Positions 1-6,529 of a stretch of 48,237 bases of DNA are shown piece after piece (the stretch's first letter is position 1; every line of letters begins with the position of its first letter). The stretch comes from Hymenobacter glacialis. Lineage in GTDB: Bacteria > Bacteroidota > Bacteroidia > Cytophagales > Hymenobacteraceae. The notes beneath the pieces were generated by a model. The model was not told the DNA's origin. It saw only the letters and a list, made by a program, of their open reading frames with translations, and made no database searches. Location of the stretch: the NCBI RefSeq assembly GCF_001816165.1, contig NZ_MDZC01000054.1:1-48237 (forward strand), written 5' to 3'. The position numbers and the translations under genes were made by a program.

Positions 1-69
1 GTGCACCACTAATTCCAATGATTGAGTTAGTGGTGGCACGCGAGATGCTTCGGCTACGCTCAGCATGAC
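1..69. repeat. Truncated palindromic repeat at window edge (GTCATGCTGAGC family)
   Basis: Positions 42-69 carry the right arm of the GTCATGCTGAGC repeat family seen in full at 27904-28002 (GAGATGCTTCGGCT then CGCTCAGCATGAC). The left arm is absent or lies outside the window. Positions 1-39 form a separate imperfect hairpin (GTGCACCACTAA against TTAGTGGTGGCAC, one bulged base). The stretch lies just downstream of the acyl-CoA-binding protein gene on the minus strand and may serve as its transcript end. Confidence 0.6.
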
Positions 70-99
70 CGTCGGGTTTTACAAGCTGACCAGGCCAGC

Positions 100-354
100 C
101 TACCCCGCCAGCTGGGTTACCAGGTCTACGTACTGCTGGCGGGCAGCGTCTTTGCTGGTGCCGCGCAGGCCGGTCCAGGCGTCGTATTTGGCAATGGCTT
201 TGAAGTCGAAGCCGCCGGGCCGGTCGCCGGTCACGTCGCCTTCGGTGGCTTGTTTGTAGAGGCCATAGAGCTGCAGCAGCACCATGTTGGAGGGTTTGGT
301 GGGCAGCTGCTGGGCGCGCTGGCTGGCGGCGTCGAAATCTTCCTGGGTGGTCAT
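100..354 (-). CDS. Acyl-CoA-binding protein
   Basis: An 84-residue protein, the usual length for the ACBP family, which binds medium and long acyl-CoA esters in the cytoplasm as a four-helix bundle and acts as a carrier or pool former. Visible family marks are the LYGLYKQATEGD segment (about residues 29-40), the RPGGFDFKAIAKYDAW block (about 45-60) holding the lysine and aromatic residues that contact the CoA, and the LRGTSKDAARQQYVDL helix near the end. No signal peptide. The ATG at 354 faces the divergent amidohydrolase gene, so the two share the 355-425 promoter region. Recognition rests on motif resemblance and length. Confidence 0.9.
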   Translation of the reverse strand: MTTQEDFDAASQRAQQLPTKPSNMVLLQLYGLYKQATEGDVTGDRPGGFDFKAIAKYDAWTGLRGTSKDAARQQYVDLVTQLAG

Positions 355-372
355 GAGAAAGGGGAAATGCTG

Positions 373-405
373 TTGTTTTAAGTAGTGAGCCCCGTTGTAC
401 CTTGG
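373..405 (+). promoter_or_regulatory. Candidate promoter of the amidohydrolase gene
   Basis: TACCTTGG at 398-405 is one base from the Bacteroidota -7 consensus TAnnTTTG, with TTG 22 bases upstream at 373-375. The ATG at 426 would have a leader of about 17 bases. It argues against the in-frame TTG at 402, which lies inside the -7 element. Confidence 0.4.
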
Positions 406-425
406 CAGCTCACTTAAGCAAACGT

Positions 426-1724
426 ATGACGCGCCAATCTATTCACACCTGGGCCACAGCCGTGCTCCTGCTCACGGCCCCCGCTGCTTTTGGCCAAAAG
501 ACCTACCTGCACTGCGGGCGCCTGCTGGATGTGCGCAGCGGCAAGCTGCTGAGCCAGCAAACCATTGTAGTAGAAAAAGACCGGATTGTGGCCTTGCAGA
601 GCGGCTACACCGCCGCCGCCGGCACCCAGGACAAGGTGGTGGACCTGACCAACCGCACCGTGCTGCCCGGCCTGATTGACTGCCACGTGCACGTGGAAAG
701 CGAAACCAGCAAGGAAAACTTCGTTAAAGGAATCACCCAAAACCCCGCCGATGTGGCCTACGAAGCCATTGAATACGTCAACAAGACGCTGATGGCAGGC
801 TTTACCACGGTGCGCGACATGGGCGGTTCGGGCGTGAACGTGAGCTTGCGCAACGCCATCAGCCGCGGGCTGGTGGTGGGGCCGCGCATCGTCACGGCGG
901 GCAAGGCCATTTCGGGCACGGGCGGCCACATGGACCCCACCAACGGCTACCGCGCCAGCCTGATGGGCGTGCCCGGCCCGGCCGAGGGCATCATCAACGG
1001 ACCCGACCAGGGCCGGCAGGCGGTGCGCGAACAGTACAAGCGCGGCGCCGACCTCATCAAAATAGCTTCCACCGGCGGCGTGCTCTCGGTGGCCAAAGAC
1101 GGCTCGGCCCCGCAGATGACCGAGGCCGAAATCCGGGCGGTGGTGGAAACCGCCCGCGACCTGGGCCTGGCCGTGGCCTGCCACGCCCACGGCGCCGAGG
1201 GCATGAAGCGGGCCATCCGGGCCGGTGTCACCAGCATCGAGCACGGCACACTGATGGACGACGAAACCATGAAGCTGATGAAGAAATACGGCACCTGGTA
1301 CGTGCCCACCATCACGGCGGGCAAGTCGGTGGCCGACTCCGCGGCTAAAAACCCGAACTACTACCCGCCGCTGGTGACTCCCAAGGCGCTGGCCATTGGC
1401 CCCAAACTGCAGGGCACCTTCGGGCGGGCCTATAAGGCTGGGGTTAAAATTGCGTTCGGCACCGACGCCGCCGTGTTCCGCCACGGCGCCAACGCGCTGG
1501 AGTTTGGCTACATGACCGAGGCGGGCATGCCGGCCGTAGAGGCCATCCGAAGCGCCACGCTGAGCGCCGCCGAGCTGCTGGGCCGCAGCAGCGACCTGGG
1601 CACGCTGGAAGTGGGCAAGCTGGCCGATATAGTGGCGGTGGATGGCGACCCACTGCAGGATATTTCGGCCATGATGCGGCCGCGTTTCGTGATGAAGGCC
1701 GGCAAGACGTACCGGCAGGAGTAG
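426..1724 (+). CDS. Secreted metal-dependent amidohydrolase (imidazolonepropionase-like)
   Basis: A 432-residue protein with a signal peptide (MTRQSIHTWATAVLLLTAPA, cleavage after AFGQ) and an amidohydrolase-superfamily TIM barrel. Metal-site marks in order: LIDCHVHVE (HxH, about residues 87-89), GADLIKIAS (lysine that may be carboxylated), VACHAHG, TSIEHGT and FGTDAA (catalytic aspartate). The C-terminal GTLEVGKLADIVAVDGDP is the typical return to the small beta domain. Relatives hydrolyse Xaa-Pro or Xaa-Arg dipeptides or cyclic amides; the substrate cannot be read from the sequence. The ATG at 426 is chosen because it starts a clean signal peptide and lies just after a candidate promoter; an in-frame TTG at 402 is less likely. 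A perfect terminator hairpin follows. Confidence 0.9.
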   Translation: MTRQSIHTWATAVLLLTAPAAFGQKTYLHCGRLLDVRSGKLLSQQTIVVEKDRIVALQSGYTAAAGTQDKVVDLTNRTVLPGLIDCHVHVESETSKENFVKGITQNPADVAYEAIEYVNKTLMAGFTTVRDMGGSGVNVSLRNAISRGLVVGPRIVTAGKAISGTGGHMDPTNGYRASLMGVPGPAEGIINGPDQGRQAVREQYKRGADLIKIASTGGVLSVAKDGSAPQMTEAEIRAVVETARDLGLAVACHAHGAEGMKRAIRAGVTSIEHGTLMDDETMKLMKKYGTWYVPTITAGKSVADSAAKNPNYYPPLVTPKALAIGPKLQGTFGRAYKAGVKIAFGTDAAVFRHGANALEFGYMTEAGMPAVEAIRSATLSAAELLGRSSDLGTLEVGKLADIVAVDGDPLQDISAMMRPRFVMKAGKTYRQE

Positions 1725-1744
1725 CGCGGCGCTGCGGCGGTACG

Positions 1745-1794
1745 GCGGGAGAAGGAACGGGCTTGCACAGGCCCGTTCCTTCTCCCGCTTTTGG
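1745..1794 (+). terminator. Rho-independent terminator after the amidohydrolase
   Basis: Perfect 18-base arms (1745-1762 and 1771-1788, starting GCGGGAGAAGG) around an 8-base loop, followed by CTTTTGG. It starts 20 bases after the stop codon. Confidence 0.85.
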
Positions 1795-1920
1795 TTGTGG
1801 GCGAGTTTGAAACGTGTTATCGCAGGCAGTAGCCTGCATACACTGCACTACATAACAGTCGTTTATAGCTCGATGCAAATGTCGCGCGAGGCATTCGGGG
1901 TGAATATGAAAACCAGTGCC

Positions 1921-1928
1921 GAACTTTG
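1921..1928 (+). promoter_or_regulatory. Candidate -7 element upstream of the phospholipase C-like gene
   Basis: GAACTTTG matches TAnnTTTG except at the first base. It lies downstream of the GTG at 1916 that would extend the reading frame and 42 bases before the ATG at 1971. A transcript from here could not include the GTG start, which supports the ATG with a frame break. Confidence 0.3.
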
Positions 1929-1970
1929 GCGAGGGCAACTTATTTCCGCCCAAAAATCATTCTATTTTTC

Positions 1971-3151
1971 ATGAAAAAACCCTCTTGCCGCTATTGCTTG
2001 CGGCGCTAATGCTCGCCCACGGTACTGCCGGCGCCTGGGGTTTCTTTGGTCATCGCACCATCACGCAGATAGCGGTATACGAGCTGCCCACGTCGATGCA
2101 GGCTTTTTACTACCGGCACATGGCCGAAATTGTGCGCCTGAGCACCTCGCCCGACGAGCGCCGCAACACCGACCCCACCGAAGCGCCCAAGCACTTCATC
2201 GACATCGACCACTACTCGGAGTCCGACCCGTTTGGGCGCATGCCCCGTAACTACGACAAGGCCGTGGAGAAATTCTCGGCCGACACGATAAAGAAGTACG
2301 GCACCGTGCCGTGGACGGTGCTGGAAACGCAGAACAACCTCACCGAAGCCTTTCGGATGCGCGACACGGTGAGCATCATCCGGTACTCGGCCGAGCTGAG
2401 CCACTACGTGGGCGATGCCTTTGTGCCGCTGCACACCACCGTCAACTACGACGGCCAGCTCACCGACCAGAAAGGCCTGCACAGCCTTTGGGAAAGCCAG
2501 CTGCCTGAGCGGTTCATCAACGGCTACAACCTGGTGGGTGAGCCGGCCAAGTACGTGAAAGACCCGCTGGCGGCCATTTGGGGCGTGCTGCAGGAAAGCT
2601 TCGGTTTTGTGGGCGAGACGTTTGACCGCGCCACCAAGATTGAAAAGACCATGAAGCCTGACGTGCGCTTCACCTTCACGCACCGCAACGGCAAAACGTC
2701 GCGGCGCTACTCCGATGCCTTCGCCGATGCCTACGACAAATCGGTGGGGGGCATGGTGAACTACCGCCTGAAGGGCGCGCCCACCATGATTTCGTCGCTC
2801 TGGCTCACGGCCTGGCAAGACGGAGGCAAGCCAAACCTCAACGAGCTGATGACCCCCAGCAAAATCTCCAAGGAGGAGAAGGAGAAGCTCAGCAACGAAC
2901 TGGCGGCCTGGAAAAACAAGACCCTGAGCCAGAACCAGCTGCTGCTGGCCCAGCAAAAACCCAAGAAGGTAGAAGTGGTCGACGAAATCAAGTCGGCGAA
3001 GGACATGGCCGACACGCCCGACGAAGCCGCAGCACCAACTCCGGTTTCCACTCCCACAGAGCCGGTTCCGGCCGTTGATAAGCTCAAGGTGAAAACCAAG
3101 GGCAAGGACGGCACCGAGAAAATAAAGCAGAAGGGCGGCGTCCCGAAGTAG
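1971..3151 (+). CDS. Secreted phospholipase C/S1-P1 nuclease-like zinc protein (apparent frameshift at start)
   Basis: The mature protein begins AWGFFGHRTITQIAV, the Trp-plus-His start of the zinc phospholipase C/S1-P1 nuclease fold, where the first residue of the mature chain binds zinc. Further ligand-like motifs follow: HFIDIDHY, ELSHYVGDAFVPLH and HSLWE. The C-terminus is Lys- and Pro-rich (about 60 residues, ending KQKGGVPK) and looks disordered. The long frame is open from a GTG at 1916, giving an odd hydrophilic N-terminus. The ATG at 1971, followed by six A, would give an ideal signal peptide (MKKTLLPLLLAALMLAHG) if one A were added. I therefore give 1971 as the start and read a one-base deficit at 1974-1979. 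Whether the substrate is lipid or nucleic acid is unknown. Confidence 0.8.
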
Positions 3152-3166
3152 GCGCTCTGTTTTTCT

Positions 3167-3234
3167 TAGCCCGCAGCGGGTGCGGAAGGAGGCGCAGAAC
3201 GTTCTGCGCCTTCTTCCGCACCCGCTGCGGGCTA
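3167..3234. repeat. 68-base palindrome between two genes
   Basis: Two 34-base arms with one mismatch and no loop, centred between 3200 and 3201 (starts TAGCCCGCAGCGGG, ends the reverse complement). It lies 16 bases after one stop codon and 25 bases before the next ATG. The preceding TTTTCTTAGC is not a terminator tail for the plus strand. It could act as a terminator, an attenuator, or be a mobile palindrome. It is unlike the other repeat families of the window. Confidence 0.8.
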
Positions 3235-3248
3235 CAATGCCCAGGATG

Positions 3249-3255
3249 TACTTTG
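3249..3255 (+). promoter_or_regulatory. Candidate -7 element abutting the cyclophilin start
   Basis: TACTTTG, a one-base-short form of TAnnTTTG, followed by CGCC and then the ATG at 3260. The same TTTG-CGCC-ATG arrangement occurs at aroB. It implies an mRNA with almost no leader. Confidence 0.4.
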
Positions 3256-3259
3256 CGCC

Positions 3260-3982
3260 ATGAAACGCCTCTTTCTTCTGCTATTGCTGGCTGCTGGCTG
3301 CAACCAGGCGCCGCCCGCCACCGCGCCCACCGCGGCGGCCCGGGAAATCCCCGGCCCCGACCTGGCCACCCTCACCGATAGCGCCGCGCCCGCCGCGCTA
3401 CTGGCTTACGGGCGCCAGCACCCCGGCTCGGAAGTGCTTATTAAGACGCGCCTGGGCAACATTCGGGTGAAGCTCTACGACGACACGCCCGTGCACAAGG
3501 CCAACTTCCTGCTGCTGGCCCGCAAGGGCGTGTTCGACGAGACCATGTTCAACCGCGTGGTGAAGGACTTTGCCGTGCAGGGCGGCCAGACCTACGGCGC
3601 CCGCACCATTCGACTGAAGCGCTACCGCCTGCCACCCGAATTTCGGCCCGACCACTTTCATAAAAAAGGTGCCCTGGGCATGGCCCGCTACGACGACGAG
3701 CAGAACCCCGGCCGCCTGTCTTCCAACACTGATTTCTACTTTGTGGTGGGCGAAAAGCTCGACCCCAACCAGTCGCAGGCTATGGCTGGTCGCAAGCTCA
3801 CCCCGGCCCAGGTAAAAGCCTACGCCACCGTGGGCGGTGTGCCCTCGCTCGATGGCCAATACACCGTGTTCGGGGAAATACTGGAAGGCCAGGACGTGGT
3901 GGATAAAATTGCCAATGAGCCCGTAGAGCCCGACAAATGGCCAGTTAAGGACATTTCGCTTAAGGTGGAGGTATTGAAATAA
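3260..3982 (+). CDS. Lipoprotein peptidyl-prolyl cis-trans isomerase, cyclophilin type
   Basis: A 240-residue protein with a lipoprotein signal (MKRLFLLLLLAAGC, lipobox LAAGC with Cys14), so it is probably anchored in a membrane facing the periplasm. The cyclophilin fold starts near residue 58: VLIKTRLGNIRVKLYDDTP, the HKANFLLLARKG helix, FNRVVKDFAVQGGQT with the catalytic Arg, and the late GQYTVFGEILEGQDVVDKIA block. A segment of about 30 residues (KLDPNQSQAMAGRKLTP onward) lies between core strands where short bacterial cyclophilins have a loop, as in related Bacteroidota lipoproteins. It catalyses proline isomerisation in exported proteins. The start is set by the signal peptide and the adjacent promoter. 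Confidence 0.92.
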   Translation: MKRLFLLLLLAAGCNQAPPATAPTAAAREIPGPDLATLTDSAAPAALLAYGRQHPGSEVLIKTRLGNIRVKLYDDTPVHKANFLLLARKGVFDETMFNRVVKDFAVQGGQTYGARTIRLKRYRLPPEFRPDHFHKKGALGMARYDDEQNPGRLSSNTDFYFVVGEKLDPNQSQAMAGRKLTPAQVKAYATVGGVPSLDGQYTVFGEILEGQDVVDKIANEPVEPDKWPVKDISLKVEVLK

Positions 3983-4190
3983 GTCTTGGCCCGATGGCCG
4001 GCCGCTCAGGTCGGCAGCCCGGTGCCATGGAGGCCGCCCACCACGTGACGAGGCCGCTGGCATGGTGGAACGCGTAGGCGGCACTAGTTTCGACAACGCC
4101 TTAATAGGCGACAGGAAGGCAACCCAACTGCTAAACCCGGGCAATACCTGCCGGATTCTGCAACCAGAACGGCGGGGCCGGGCACATAAA
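3983..4190 (+). other. Structured intergenic region, candidate non-coding RNA
   Basis: Nearly 300 bases without a gene lie between a plus-strand and a minus-strand gene. The strongest local structure is at 4148-4177: CCTGCCG pairs with CGGCGGG, then after a bulged GA, TTCTG pairs with CAGAA around a CAAC loop. Others are ACGCC-TTAATA-GGCG at 4096-4110 and CCACCA/TGGTGG at about 4039-4068. GGCCC near 3988 could pair with GGGCC near 4175. A strong terminator follows at once. I looked for RNase P, SRP, tmRNA and common riboswitch core motifs and found none. It may be an unknown small RNA or simply a GC-rich 3' region. Confidence 0.3.
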
Positions 4191-4255
4191 AAGGCCCGTC
4201 CCCAAGGGGAACGGGCCTTCTTCTATCAAGAGGGAGAACAATTTCTCAATCTTGA
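4188..4255. terminator. Terminator and second hairpin between convergent genes
   Basis: AAGGCCCGT-CCCC pairs with GGGG-A-ACGGGCCTT (one bulged A), with A-rich sequence on the left and TTCTTCT on the right, so it can work in both directions. A second hairpin at 4226-4255 (TCAAGA/TCTTGA outside, GAGAA/TTCTC inside) lies nearer the minus-strand M13 peptidase stop. Confidence 0.8.
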
Positions 4256-4279
4256 TTCAATGAGCACTAAGCAATAAGC

Positions 4280-6379
4280 TTACCAAATTTTGGCGCGGTC
4301 GGCACCGGAGCGCACCATTTTGTCGCCATCCTTGCAGCTAAAGGCCTTGTGGAACTCCGGCATGTTCTGCAACGGACCGATGGTGCGGTACTGGCCGGGC
4401 GAGTGCGGGTCAGTCTGGATGAGCTGACGCAGGGCCTCGGGGCGGGAGTTGGAACGCCAGATTTGGGCATACGCCAGGAAGAAGCGCTGCTCGGGCGTGA
4501 AGCCGTCAACGGTTTTGCCGGCTTTGGCCTGCGGGGTTTTCATGAACGCCGCGTAGGCAATGGTGAGGCCACCCAAGTCGGCCAGGTTCTCGCCCATGGT
4601 CAGCTTGCCGTTCACGTGCACCGAATCCAGCGGCGAGAAAGCATCAAACTGCTTGCCTACCACGGCTGCCTTGGCGTTGAATTTGTCGGCATCCTCTTTG
4701 GTCCACCAATCGCGCAGGTTGCCGTTCGAATCGTAGTTGCGGCCCGAGTCGTCGAAGCCGTGGGTCATTTCGTGGCCAATCACGGCGCCGATGCCGCCGT
4801 AATTCACGGCATCATCGGCCTTGGGGTCGTAGAAGGGCGGCTGCAGGATGCCGGCCGGAAACACGATTTCGTTCATCGGCGGGCTGTAATAGGCATTCAC
4901 CGTGGGCGGGGTCATGCCCCACTCGCCGCGGTCAATGGGCTTACCAAACTTACCCAAACGCTCCTTAGCCGACCACTCGGCGGTGGCGAAGAGGTTATTC
5001 AGAGCGCTTTCGCGGCTAATGTTCAGCGCTGAATAGTCCTTCCATTTGTCGGGATAGCCAATTTTCACCACAAAGGCGTTGAGCTTCTTCAGTGCTTCGG
5101 CCTTGGTGGCGGCGCTCATCCACTCGGTGGCGATGATGCGCTCGGCGTAGGCCACGCGCATGTTTTCCACCATCTGCAGGGCGCGGGCCTTGGCAGCGGG
5201 GCTGAAGGCCTCGTCTACGTAGAGCTGGCCGAAGGCCTCGCCCAAGGCGCCGTCGGTGGCGCGCAGGGCGCGCTTCCAACGGGGCTGCTGCTGCTTGGCT
5301 CCGGTGGTTACCTGCGCAAATTTGAAGTTCTCGTCGCCGAAAGCCTTGGGCAGCGCGGCGGTCACGCTGCTCACCAGGTTCCAGCGCAGATACTGCTTCT
5401 GGTCGGCAATGGGCTCCTCTTTCAGCATGGCGCTCACTTCTTTGAGGAACTCGGGCTGGCCCACAATCACGTCGGTGGCGCTGGCCAGGCCGCTTTCCTT
5501 GAGACGCAGGGGCAGGTTGAGGTTGGGGTAGTCGGCCGTGGCTTGCGCCACGGTCATCTTGTTGTAGTTGGCGTTGGGGTCGCGCAGAGCCACGCGGGTG
5601 CGGGTTATCTTGGCCAAGCGCGTTTCGAGGCGGGTCACGGCAGCGGCGTTTTTCTCAGCCGTGGCCTGGTCGTCGCCCAGCAACTTGAACACGTTTACCT
5701 GGTACGTCTGGTAGGCATTGCGGATGGCCTTGGAGCGGGCATCGTCCTTCAGGTAGTAGTCGCGGTCGGCCAGCGAAAGACCACCCTGGCCCATGCGCAC
5801 GGCGTACTCGCTGCTGTTTTTGCTGTCCTGGGCCACGCCGAAACCGTACCAGCCCTTGGCAAACACCTTGGGGTCGGCGAGGTAGCGCTGAATGCCGGCC
5901 AGGTCCTGAATGGCATTGATTTGGGCCAGGCGCGGCTGCAGGTATTTCAGGCCGGCTTTTTCGATGGCCATGCTGTCCATCGAAGCGGCGTAGAAGTCGC
6001 CCACTTTCTGGGCGTTGGTGCCGGGCTTGGCCGTGCGGTCGGCGGCCGATTTTTCAAGAATACGGCGCTGAATGGCTTGGTTGCTGTTGCCCAGCTCGTT
6101 AAACGAGCCCCAGCGGGTCTCGGCAGCCGGAATGGGGTTGTTCTTCAGCCACGTGCCGGAGGCGTACTGAAAGAAGTCGTCGCAGGGCATCACCGACTTG
6201 TCGATGTTGGCGGTATTAATGCCAATGCCGGGCTTGGCGGTGATGGCCGGTACCACGGTCTTCTGCTTGCCCGCGCTGGACTTTGTTTTCACCTTGGTTT
6301 GGGCTTGAGCCGCGGAGGCCACCAACCCCAGCAGCGCCGCGGAAAAAGCCGCGCGCCGCACAAAAGAGAATTGATACAT
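4280..6379 (-). CDS. M13 family zinc metallopeptidase (neprilysin/PepO-like), copy 1
   Basis: A 699-residue exported peptidase. A signal peptide (MYQFSFVRRAAFSAALLGL, cleaved after AAQAQ) is followed by a Lys/Ser-rich stretch and the M13 N-terminal domain, starting GIGINTANIDKSVMPCDDFF with the SGTWLKNNPIPA block. The catalytic domain has NAYYSPPMNEIVFPAGIL (substrate-binding Asn-Ala-Tyr), GAVIGHEMTHGFDD (HExxH zinc site, about residue 536) and ENLADLGGL (third zinc ligand Glu, about 597). It ends in the conserved Trp (AKIW). Family members cut oligopeptides. It is the downstream copy of a tandem pair with 6530-8581; the two share long identical blocks. The start is set by the signal peptide. 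Confidence 0.95.
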   Translation of the reverse strand: MYQFSFVRRAAFSAALLGLVASAAQAQTKVKTKSSAGKQKTVVPAITAKPGIGINTANIDKSVMPCDDFFQYASGTWLKNNPIPAAETRWGSFNELGNSNQAIQRRILEKSAADRTAKPGTNAQKVGDFYAASMDSMAIEKAGLKYLQPRLAQINAIQDLAGIQRYLADPKVFAKGWYGFGVAQDSKNSSEYAVRMGQGGLSLADRDYYLKDDARSKAIRNAYQTYQVNVFKLLGDDQATAEKNAAAVTRLETRLAKITRTRVALRDPNANYNKMTVAQATADYPNLNLPLRLKESGLASATDVIVGQPEFLKEVSAMLKEEPIADQKQYLRWNLVSSVTAALPKAFGDENFKFAQVTTGAKQQQPRWKRALRATDGALGEAFGQLYVDEAFSPAAKARALQMVENMRVAYAERIIATEWMSAATKAEALKKLNAFVVKIGYPDKWKDYSALNISRESALNNLFATAEWSAKERLGKFGKPIDRGEWGMTPPTVNAYYSPPMNEIVFPAGILQPPFYDPKADDAVNYGGIGAVIGHEMTHGFDDSGRNYDSNGNLRDWWTKEDADKFNAKAAVVGKQFDAFSPLDSVHVNGKLTMGENLADLGGLTIAYAAFMKTPQAKAGKTVDGFTPEQRFFLAYAQIWRSNSRPEALRQLIQTDPHSPGQYRTIGPLQNMPEFHKAFSCKDGDKMVRSGADRAKIW

Positions 6380-6445
6380 AAGAGTTTTAAAAGAGCGAAT
6401 TATTACGAACTACAAGTTACAACGGCCATTTAGCGTTGAAAAATT

Positions 6446-6511
6446 CAAAAAAAGAAAAGGAAGAATGCAGGAGTAGCAATTGCGCCGGTGTCCTTCATCC
6501 TTCCTTTTTCT
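6446..6511 (-). terminator. Terminator downstream of M13 copy 2
   Basis: On the minus strand, AGAAAAAGGAAGGATG (from 6496-6511) pairs imperfectly with CATTCTTCCTTTTCT (from 6453-6467), followed by a T-run that reads as A on the plus strand at 6446-6453. It separates the two peptidase genes, so they are probably separate transcripts. Confidence 0.6.
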
Positions 6512-6529
6512 ATTGTTTACTCCAGCTGA

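Noticed and set aside
1916..1970. GTG start at 1916 for the phospholipase C-like gene
   Set aside because: It gives a hydrophilic N-terminus without a signal peptide and lies upstream of a likely promoter element; the ATG at 1971 with one missing base fits much better.
3983..4190. RNase P RNA, SRP RNA, tmRNA or a cobalamin/TPP riboswitch in the structured gap
   Set aside because: None of the conserved core motifs (for example GAGGAAAGTCC or GGAAGCAGC) could be found on either strand, and no matching downstream gene exists.
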